From the NCBI GenBank assembly GCA_903813345.2, contig CAIIXF020000007.1, positions 30,538,698 through 30,602,697 on the forward strand: 64,000 nucleotides of DNA, in the 5' to 3' direction. Made by a program: the position numbers and the translations under genes. The stretch is from Owenia fusiformis. Lineage: Eukaryota; Annelida; Polychaeta; Sabellida; Oweniidae. Shown here piece after piece: positions 30,701 to 42,700 of the stretch. Positions within the stretch are counted from its first letter, which is position 1. Each line of letters begins with the position of its first letter. Under the pieces are notes generated by a model. That model saw nothing but the letters and a program-made list of their open reading frames with translations. It made no database searches and was not told the DNA's origin.

Positions 30701-33700
30701 TATAATTACAATACAGTACATATAACCAAGTATAAATTATAGATGTATATCCCTGTGTTGTTTCTCGTGACAAGTAAAGCGAAGTTACCTATTGATTTGG
30801 TAACCTTTTTTCAGAATCGGTTCAATAGCTATATCACATCCATATTGGCTGCATGTAAACAATGCAAACTTTACAACCTGATAGAAAATCACTAAAATTA
30901 TGTATAAATGCTTGCATTTCTAATATGTTAGTAATCTGTTGCAAAAAATCACTTGCATCTTTGTTAATATATTGTAACCTTGAAGTGCTCACCTAATGAA
31001 CCATAGCAAGTATTTTCAAGCATTAATTCAAGAACATGGTCTATGCATTGTTTGCTTGATTATTAAAGATTTAAAACAATATATGAAATATTTGAATACA
31101 ATGTTTAGAATACCTTTATCAATAGATATTGCATCGAAAAAACAGAATAATCTTTCAAATGATTCTGATAACAAAGTTGAATAGAGGAAAAACAAGCTAA
31201 AATGAAACAAAAAGAGATATCTATTGGGCTATATAAGAGTCAATAGCATGCAAAAGCAACTGAGGCCAAAACCAAATCTGAAATGAAATGAAAAAAGACA
31301 GACGCTTGGAAAGCTGAAATCTGGTGATAATAGTACATAGTAATAATATAATAGTACTATAATAGTAATATTTATATATTTCATTATAGGTGGTAGTATT
31401 ATGTAGTAGACTCTGTATGTATAATATCAACAATAATATTTGAACACAGTCTTATTCAAAGTCTCAAATATCTGGGTTGACTCACTGATACAACAAATAC
31501 CACCATAGTACATTATGTTAGTTCATGAACTTACTGAACTCACTGACCAATTTAGGACAAGAGGGACTGTATAAGGCAGCTCTTCTATTTCAATAACATC
31601 ATTACTGTAGTTGCTGGTAAGATCATATGATGCAACAACTAAGAAGCCACATCTTATCTCCTATAGAAGCCGTATCACCCCCTCCCATTTGAACCATATT
31701 TTTAACAAAGTCTTCTAAGATATGCTTGGCTTTCCAAGCCGATAACCAGCTTTTGCAAAGGAGATTCTTTTTTAATTTCAGGAGGTGAAAATTGCATGAT
31801 TTTGATTTTTGGCCAGGACCTGTCCACTTGTTCAGACTGGAAAACAAGGAAGCTTATCTGTGTCATACTGACATCATATTCTATTTACTTACATCACTAT
31901 TATGTCGCTTTACTTAGCGAGGCGATCCACCTGAGAATTTTTATGTTATCTTCATGATTACAATTGCCAATAATTATCATAAGATTCGATATGTATTGTT
32001 TTTCGTAGATATTTACATGCTATGGTAGAATTCAAAGCCTAAAATAAAATATTTAAACCAAAATGTTGAAATGAAATATGATATTTATGTTTTTTCAACA
32101 TTTACTAAAAGTGAGAAACTACCTTAACACTTACACAAAACTTTATTTGCCACATGCCTTCAATAATCAAACAACAATAAAACTGCTACTTCTTTCAACT
32201 CCTAGACCTGACTTACCATGATATACATGTATGACTACATTTGAAAAAATCTATGTCGCAGAAGGAATAATAATATTACAATGCTGGGAAAATGTATCCA
32301 CAGAGGTATTAGATGAATGATGTAAAACATTTTAGAAATATAGTATAATGTCATCTATAAATGTCAAGCATATATGCATATGACAATTTGCCCTAGATCA
32401 TGTAGAGTGTACAGAACAATGAATAAGAGCAAAATGCTCTCAGGAATGCCTAGTTAAATTATATAATACATATTATATCGCAAATGGATGATACTTCATT
32501 TTCATGCTTGTTGCATATGGTTTCTATGTATCAGAATGTCAATATGGTGATATGCAAATGTTTATTTCGCATCCAAGTAGTTTGTCCTTCTACAATTGTT
32601 ACAATTCTCAGATATAAATATTTGATGGTCTGATTCTGTGGCATGCATAGACACCTGAAAGTTAAAGTGAAAGGAATATCCTACACACTTTTCAAGTATG
32701 CAACCAGCAAACTAAAACAAAAAATCAGAAAAATATGAATTTGGATATATTTTCTCTATTGAATGAATATTACTCAAATATTATTTTTGTTTGTCACCAA
32801 AAGCACCCAGATTTAATATTTCACAGGCTAGAATATGCCCGAATAATTTCATAAAATTTGGAGAAACTCGCTCAGCTTTGCCAGCTCTAATGATATGCAT
32901 TTATCCTTTTTCTTTTGACTGATGAGAATATACTGCAAGAACAGCTTGAGTTTTGAGGCAGAACCTTATACCAATATAATTCATTTATATTTCCTGTGGA
33001 AGTATTTTTATAGTCTAGTTGCCTAATCAGGTCAATGTTTACATACTTCATGTTTTAGCCCCATGTTCCTTGACTCTTTAACCTCTTCTCCCATACTTTA
33101 CCAGAATGAATGTTCCTAAGGGAGGACCACTGAATCTCAAGGATAGAACAAAAGTCTAACTCTGGGCCAGAATATTATCTTCAAAACAAGTAGACAATTT
33201 TTAACAACAATGAAAAACATTTACTACTATGACTAACTTATAAAGTTTCAAAATTGATGTAGAACTTAAAGAATGGACAAAGGACATTTTTCACTGACAA
33301 GAGATTATAGAACCATAACTATTTTTAGTGAAAAAAAACTTAGATATCCCCAAGATTTAATGATCAACCCTACATGATCAACCCCTTACAAACCCATAAA
33401 GTGAAAACCACACAGACCATAAGACTCTACCATAACCATCAGTAATATCTCTCTAAAGGAAATCTTTGAATAATGAACATGAGAAACTCCTCCCGAATCA
33501 TCACCTATTGAATGGCACACTATATGACATATAAAGGCCATACTTTGTAAGCAGTGTGAAAACAAACATCCATACATCCATATAAACAATAAGTGCTAAG
33601 TGGATAAGGTCTAAAAGTCAGCCATCAAAGTAATATGCAACATATGTACCCAAAGAATCCATCATTGCAATGTGTCATACCTCACACCAACCAGTGTAGG

Positions 33701-36700
33701 GGTCCTGCAAAGAGAAACAGAAAAACTTCAAAATCACAATTTTCTAGCCAAACGATCGATTGCCTCCTTCAAAACATTTGACACATCACTAATGAGCCTA
33801 TATTTGTTTCTCAAATGTTTTCAATTGCAACAACAAAGTACAACGTGTGTTCTTCAGGACTGCCAATTTTTCAAATTCAAATATAAAACTCCTTGATAAT
33901 TTTCACCATTTTGAGGTCAATTTCAAACTTCCCAAAAGATTCTCTATTCTTAATGGTTCAAAGTTTTTCAAGTGATATAGGTATCACAATTTTTATGTCT
34001 TCAACAGAATATTCATCCCTGTGAGAGAAATACACTCCAGTATAGTAACATATGTCTAATTGGTACTACAGACTTATAAGACATACAGTTATTTTAAGAT
34101 ATTTTTACACACTTAAAGCCTCATGATATGGAAAAAACAATAGGCCTTAGTTACCATGTTAAAAGTTCTTCTACATTGATATATCTGGCTCTCCACTCTC
34201 CAGATTATGTAGTTGCTCTATATCCAGGACTTTGCCGTTGAGATAATTTTTCATCTAAGTTTTTTTACAGATTAAAATGAATTGATTCACACTTAAATAA
34301 CCAGATAACGTTTTTTCTGGATTTACTAACAAACAGTGAAAAGGAATGTTGAATTGAATGAGACAAATGGGTGTAGTAAAAAAACATAACTGAGACCACT
34401 TTATCAACGTATAAATCACAGACGAAATATATCTCACAATAATTTGTTATTCAGTTAGTGTTGCCTGAGTCTCCCCCTCGTCCACCTATCTATTTTCATC
34501 TATGAAGTAGGGGCGGGGAACAGCAGTCCTTAAGCTAGGTATATCCATCCTTCAAAATACGGCTTTACATCAACTCTATTGTTCTATAGCAGTCTTCAGT
34601 TACATTTTTGGTAGACTTCAGGTTGGAATATATTCTACCTCTTGTAATGCCAAACTTTTTCATTCAGGTTTTTTGAAGATAATTAGTAAATAATAATAAA
34701 ACAAATATAAATAAAAAACGTTTTTTCCTATGCTTGATGAATGTCAGAGGTACCAATGTCAACCCGACATGCTTCTGTTCATAAATCATATATTTCCCAC
34801 ATACCACATAAAAAGCTTTAGTAAGTAGGGCAGATCAAACAACTCCACCCAAATGTTAACTCAAAACAAGTAGGTATTCAGTTCTAGTACTAAATGCATT
34901 AAATCATGAAAACGAAACAATGTGTTACTTCAAATGCCTCTTGAAATGTATGCACTCAAAGTGTAGTACATTTGATTTGATTATAAAAATAAATAGAGAC
35001 TAAAGGAGAGGGTTAAAGGGCTTTATCATGATATCCTATGACTGAATTTGGGTACCAATGTAAGATATCATGATCATAGCATCCCAAAGGATAATAGCCA
35101 TATGGAAACTTGATCACTGTACAACTTTTAATCCCATTTAGAGTATATAGAACAAAGCAAAATGTCATCACCTTGTTGCAATATTATGAGTTCGAATCTT
35201 AGTCAGGATTTGAATTTCTGAGAACTTGTAATTGATTTTGAAATCTAAAGTCAGATTTGAACTTCTGAGAACTTGTAGATGATTTTGAAATCTAAAGTCA
35301 GATTTGAACTTCTGAGAACTTGTAGATGATTTTGAAAAAAATTGGTCAATTTGAAGCAAGATGAAAAAAACTTTTTGACCTTGAGAAGGTTATTGAAGGT
35401 CAAATCTAAAGTCAGATTTGAACTGTTGAGTTGAGAACTTGTAGATGATTTTGAAAAAAAATTGTTCAATTTGAAGCAAGTTGAAAAAATACCTTTTTGA
35501 CCTTGAAAAGGTCATTGAAGGTCATAATCTTAAATATAAAGTCAGACTTGAACTTTTGAAAACATGTAGATGATTTTGAAAAAAAATTAAAATCAGTCTA
35601 AACATATTTGTTAAGTTATTGGAAGTTGTAAGAATTTGTTAAAGACGCCGATCACCAACCGCTGTCAAAATAAAACGGAAACCATAACAAAATGTCACCA
35701 CTTTTTGGTGGTGACATAAAAATGAAAGAAATAGTTAATCATGAAAAAAATCCATGGTTTTTTATATAAGATAACAAATTGATATAGTTTTGCAATATTC
35801 GATTTTACAAGCAACTGAAAATTGTTCCTATAATTATGACATCATATAATTTGTTATTTTAACCTAAAAACAACTACTTTTTATATCAGATAGATGAGGG
35901 AAATATACAATATTTTGAAATTTTTATCAATCTGCTTTGATTACTCTAACTTAATTTCAGTTTTTATTCTACGTATATACTAACTTTTAAGTATTATGAG
36001 TATAAAAGAGGGGGTGGGGGGTATCTCTGGTTCCCACGCTACAGCTGATGAATGACATGCACCTTTGACTCAAAATTGACTAACATGTATTTTATGTTGA
36101 TTCTGGGTTACATATGCCCAAAAAATACTAATCACATATTTGTATGTACCTATACTTTGTTGTAATATACCTATCCTTTGTTGTAATGTACCTATCCTTT
36201 AGTGTAATATACCTATCCTTTTGTGTAATATACCTATCCTTTTGTGTAATATACCTATCCTTTATTGTAATATACCTATCCTTTATTGTAATGTACCTAT
36301 CCTTTATTGTAATGTACCTATCCTTTATTGTAATGTACCTATCCTTTATTGTAATGTACCTATCCTTTGTTGTAATGTACATATCCTTTAGTGTAATATA
36401 CCTATCCTTTTGTGTAATATACCTATCCTTTATTGTAATGTACCTATCCTTTGCTGCAATGTACCTATCCTTTAGTGTAATATACCTATCCTTTTGTGTA
36501 ATATACCTATCTTTTGTTGTAATGTACCTATCCTTTAGTATAATATAATATAATATACTAACATGTATTTTATGTTGATTTTGGGTTACATATGCCCAAA
36601 AAATACTAATTACATATTTGTATGTACCTATACTTTGTTGTAATATACCTATCCTTTGTTGTAATGTACCTATCCTTTAGTGTAATATACCTATCCTTTT

Positions 36701-39700
36701 GTGTAATATACCTATCCTTTTGTGTAATATACCTATCCTTTATTGTAATATACCTATCCTTTATTGTAATGTACCTATCCTTTATTGTAATGTACCTATC
36801 CTTTATTGTAATGTACCTATCCTTTGTTGTAATATACATATCCTTTAGTGTAATATACCTATCCTTTTGTGTAATATACCTATCCTTTATTGTAATGTAC
36901 CTATCCTTTGCTGCAATGTACCTATCCTTTAGTGTAATATACCTATCCTTTTGTGTAATATACCTATCTTTTGTTGTAATGTACCTATCCCTTAGTGTAA
37001 TATACCTATCCTTTTGTGTAATATACCTATCCTTTATTGTAATGTACCTATCCTTTATTGTAATATACCTATCCTTTAGTATAATGTACCTATCCTTTAT
37101 TGTAATGTACCTATCCTTTATTGTAATGTACCTATCCTTTATTGTAATGTACCTATCCTTTATTGTAATGCACCTATCATTTAGAGTAGAACCATCTAAA
37201 TAATGTACTAAAATACACTTAATTCTCTGTGCCTGTTATGTTTCACAAACATGCAAGTTAACCAAAAAAGAACTACCCTACCTTGTGTTGTATGACCAGA
37301 CAGACAGTGGCAGTTACTGTGAACTGATACGAGCTGAGCAATGTTTTGACTCTGTAACAAAGATATAGCTCGTTTCTCTACTTGCGTATATATTCCAATA
37401 CCCTGTGGCTGGGTAATCTATCTGATATTATCCACTTAGATTTGTGTTGAAGCTTATTCTCACATCTAAGTATGTAGATTTTAAAACAACAATAGACGCA
37501 ACTACATACATTAATCCTTTTAATATACTAGAGTTTATATGTGTATATTATTATATCCTACATCAAAGTAAATCCGAGTATTGTTTCAAAAAGTGTGGGT
37601 CACTTTACCATTCAACTTGTGAATGATTCAGATTTTGGTGTAACATCCTTGAGATCAGCTGTAACAGCTTCACTCTCTTTAACATGATACATTGCAAAAA
37701 TAAACACATTGACTAATGGCTGGACACAAACCAGTTCTTGCTAGCTGACATCAATGTTATTGCCGTGATATAAACTATTAGTCCAGTGTAACCTAAGAAA
37801 TGATCAATTAAAGCTGCATACTCTAATTAGCGCTCACACTTATCCACAAGGATTATTTTACAAAGGGTGTTATCAAGTTGAAAAAGAGATCTGTATGTGC
37901 AAAAGTAGAGATGGTAAAGTCCAGAGTTTATCGGACATCTAAGAAGTTGGTAGTGCCGGGTTATTAAGATAAGTGCATATAACAATAGGGTCCATAGAAC
38001 ACTCTAGGCCCCCAATGTCAGTAAAATGTTATTAATTAACCCAATATTACATTATATTAAGAAGAACAAATTTTCTTTCATAACAAAGAATTTGTTGGGA
38101 AATTACATTAAAAACTCAAAAAGTAAACTGATATACATTGTAAACCATATTGTGGTTTTTTAATTATTTAATTAGGGTTCACTTGTTTACTCCCACTCAC
38201 TACTGTATAATTCTGGTGCCTGGTTTGACTAAATACTTAAAATCTTGATATAGATATTAACTATTTATATATTTGTATATGTACATTCCATTCAAACAGC
38301 TGTTTTGAAAACACTTGAAATATTTATTTAAAAAAATATCAAATCAGTGTAAAGATCATTAATAATTGTTTTATTATTATCTGAGTAGGAGGTTTGAACT
38401 TGTGAACATTGACTAGAACTGAATAAGTCATTGAAGTACTGATATTTCTTCTAAGAAGTCATACTCCACTGCATAATGGTTATAAGTACACAATGGTGTG
38501 GCCAAATATGCAAAAGTGGACACCTTGTCAAATGGTCTGGCACTTTAACCTGGCATCCACCCATTTTCTTTTTTACGTCACTTAACATTAACACATACAT
38601 GTGGCTCCAAATAGCCTAAATATCAATACTTTAACAATGAGAAACTTGCATATGTACTTTAAAATTCTCTGAAGTTTTTCAGTCTGATCATTAGTCATTG
38701 CTGTTGTCTCTTCTGCCATACTGCTGTTAAAATAAATGTGACTCATTGGTCAAATGAATTGAAATGTGGTGACAATGTCACTAAACTCCATTCACTAGAT
38801 TCTTACTGATCATATCAATATTCTGCTACTTAACAAAAATGAATAAACAAACTCATTAAGTGTCAGCATTTATAACATCAGGGAGGAGTTGTCCTAGTGT
38901 CCCATATATCATATATGAGAGAATTCATATTAATGGCATATAAGTCAATACAAAGAATAAAATACCTAAGACATAAAAGATATCATTAAGTTAAGAAGAT
39001 CTTAACCTCCCTAACGAATATTAAGGATGTAGGTTTTAGTACATCTTTAAAGTCCCCGTCTAAAGTTTGAAAATATTTTTTATCATTCATTTACTATTTG
39101 TCAGGACTTAAAAAGTGATCTTAGAGATTTTTGAACTAAAAAAAAATTTTGAAAAAAAAGTTGTGAGCATTTCATTTCTCAAATATTCAAATTTCAAGCC
39201 ATTTTTTAAAAAAAAGTTGAAATTTCTTAATCATCAAATATTTCTTAATGCATTTCAAAAAAGATTATCTTTTTAACACCAATGCAAAGGTTGAACAAAG
39301 GACACACTATTTCAATAATAAAATGCCATATTTAATGGGCCACTTCAATGTTTTAACATATCAAAAATATTTTGAAACATTAGTGATGTCACTAAGGTAC
39401 CAAAAACTTTTTGAAATTTTTTTTTCGATGTCAATCTTTTCTAAATATGTTAGACTTTCATAAAAAACCAATGCTGATTGTCTAACCAGGTTAAAAGGAA
39501 GAATAAATTATGTTTTAGATATCATTGTACCATTGGTTTCTATGAGAACTAAAATTTTGAAATGCATTTTTCTCAAAACCATTTTCATGCACTGATAAGT
39601 TCATTTCTGGCTTATATATGAACCGATTTTCTTAATTTTTTCGGCAAAAAACATGGGAGGATGAATGCTATGCATTGGTATGAATTAGAAGATATGAGTG

Positions 39701-42700
39701 ACCTCTAAAAGTTGGTTTTAAACAAATTCACAAATTTTGGAACGAAAAGTCTATCAAAAACCACTTTTTGAAATTTAAAAAAAAAGTTTCACATATCACA
39801 CTTTGATAACATTGGGTAAGACTACAATATAAGCCAAAGTGGTTTAAACTTTACATGGGGCCTTTAATAAAGTTTTATTACATCTTTAATAATGTAGGTT
39901 TAATTACATCTTTAAAAAATGTAGGTTTGCATCAATCATTGGTGCTGGGCGAAAGGTTTAAATGTTATAACAGAGGGGTATTAGGGCAAAAAAGCTTATT
40001 TCTTGAAAGGAACATGGTCAAGTATAAAACAAGAGAGGTAATTTGTACAAATCATTTCAGAACACAAAGTTTATTTGTTCAAAGAAAGATAGTCTAATCA
40101 TTGTATAAAGAAAGAGGTCTGTGCATTCGAAAAAAGAGATTACAATTATACAAAAAGTTAGTTTACATAAAGACCTATGGAAGTTCATATGTTCCAAAAT
40201 GGCTTTATAAGCAGGAACTGAACTTATTATAAACATAAACAGGAAAATCATTGTGTGTTTGATAAGGAGGTAGATTGATACAAGGATGGAGACAAAATGC
40301 TCAAAATATATCCTTCTTCGAAGCCATTCACTTTTTATCTTTGTATCCTTCACGAAACCCTTAATAAATAAACAATTAAAAATCCTTGAACGAAAGACAT
40401 TGATACCCATGATGCAAATTCAGCAGCCTGCATGTATCAAGAAGAAATATTAAAGGAAACAGCCAAGGATAATATTGTTTAAATAAAAAAAGAAAAAAAA
40501 CAATATTCATACACAAGAGTGCGAGTGAAAGAACCATGGGATTTGTTCATCCTTATGAAGATAAACGAGTCACAGACACTATAAGTGCTATTGATAGAAA
40601 TATTCAGAAACCACAAATGTTTTACCTCATTTCTAACCATCCTGACTATCTTATATATTTAACCATAGACTTTGTATAAGATTTCATGTTACAGGACCTA
40701 CAGAATCAAATGAAAATATTGATAAACATACGAGTATATATAGAAAATATTAAAAAAAAAATTTCTCACAATATTCACCACAATTGATTTTTCTGACAAA
40801 TCCTGCCAATTTTGAAATCTTAAAAAACTATGATATATTGGCTACATCGATGATGTCATTGGTTGGAAGAAGAAATTTCAAATCTGACCATGCAAAAACA
40901 AGAAGTTTTTCTGATATCAAAAGGTGGCAAAATTTATCAAGAAGATCTATTTCATCCTTTTATCAAATCTCATAACACCTTATATAGAACCATTGTTCAT
41001 AAAAATGCTCACCTTGGATGTTATCCATTATTCTTAATGAACGTCAATATTCAAACAGCAGGTATAACAGTTTTAGTGATAATATAATGCAACAAGGTTC
41101 AACAATTAGATGGACTTTAGCTTGAATAGCTGACATTGATTTCATAACTTTTGGACTTGAACCCAGGATAAGCCAGCCCTTGATCTGTATATTGTTATAC
41201 TAGAATTAAATATGCAACCATTGAGATTTAGATCACTTCTCAGGAGAAAAAGAAGTTCATATAGAGAAAATAAGTGTGAGCCCCAGCTACACATTTTGAC
41301 CAGAAATGAATATTTGCCAACAAGAACAAGTTGCAAATTCCTGTTTAAGTTGCAAATGATTAAATTACAGGTACAGCAAAAATCAAACTCTGTCATACTG
41401 AGCCAGACACACACATAGAACTTAACAGTTATAGGGTAATAAAATAATTTTAATTTGTTTTTATCCTGTTGGCACACTTAGCCTTCAAACTTCATAAATG
41501 TCCCCTCCCAAATCTGAATACTTTATATTCAAATATTATTTATTCACAACTAAGTGGCACATAAGACTAAATCATAATGTCCCTCAGGATGAAGAATCTT
41601 ACACCTTGTTATTTGCCACAGAGAAAGTTGCTATGCCAGTGGTATGTAAGAGTTGCAAAGTAAAAAATCAAAACCAGCAAAAAGTTAGGCAAAGAATCAC
41701 ATTTACATCTGTTGCATCTCCAGACAAATGATTTCACCAGTTGAAGATATTTGATCTAAGGCCAGCCTGGTGCACCTTGGCCATATGTACTTTGTACTAT
41801 GGACCTATAGAGTACATAGTTCTTCATACTATTGCTCTCATATTTAAAACTATGCAGCAGTTGAAACATTGACATCATAAAGCTTTATTTAAAGGGGCAA
41901 TAAGGACTGTAGAGAAAATAAGAAAAAAATTTCATTTTTTCTGAGCTATCAAGGCAACATTTGGTTTAACATCTTCTTTGACATACCTATTTTCTTAAAA
42001 TGTATGGATAAATTATCAATTTCAGCATTAAGAAGTTTAAATTCAGTTCGAAGCTTCAAAAAGGGGACTTCCACTTTTATATTTTTAAGATCCACCATGT
42101 TTCAAGAGGAATATCAGCTAAAATAATGTTTATCTAGGGGGTTTCTTTGTAGATAATAAAAATAGATGTTAGTCTTGATGAAATATCCAAACTTAAATAT
42201 ATTTTGACACTGGTCCATGATCGTTGAATGACCCCTCTGCACTAATTATTGCACCTTTAACTTTGTTTCTGGACAAAATTTAATTTTCTAACACACGGCT
42301 ATAATGAGAATTATATTTAATATCATACATGCACTCCCAAAGAAATAATAAATGGGATAGAGCTGTATGAATTCTTTGAAGTATTGTCTTTGTCAATGGC
42401 CACATTTTGATAAATAGCTCGCTCAAATGAATATGTTTATTTTCTTAATGAACTCATAACTGTTTTGTAACCATGATGACCACCTCATAATGCATTTAAG
42501 CCAATAATTCATGCAGCTTGCTTAACATGTACATCATTATTTTAAGGGTATTTATGTGCTGTGCAAGATATGGTTGAGGTCATCAGCCTCAAAATGCTTA
42601 TTAGTTGATTTAAGGTAGTAAAGATCATCAGGCTTTAAACTGAGTTTAAACTAAGCTAGAGTTGTAAAGTACCATGAAATACTGGTATTGGTAAACGCCT

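Noticed and set aside
36128-37203. Long frames on both strands (up to 193 codons)
   Set aside because: Products of the 21-bp minisatellite, with no coding signature.
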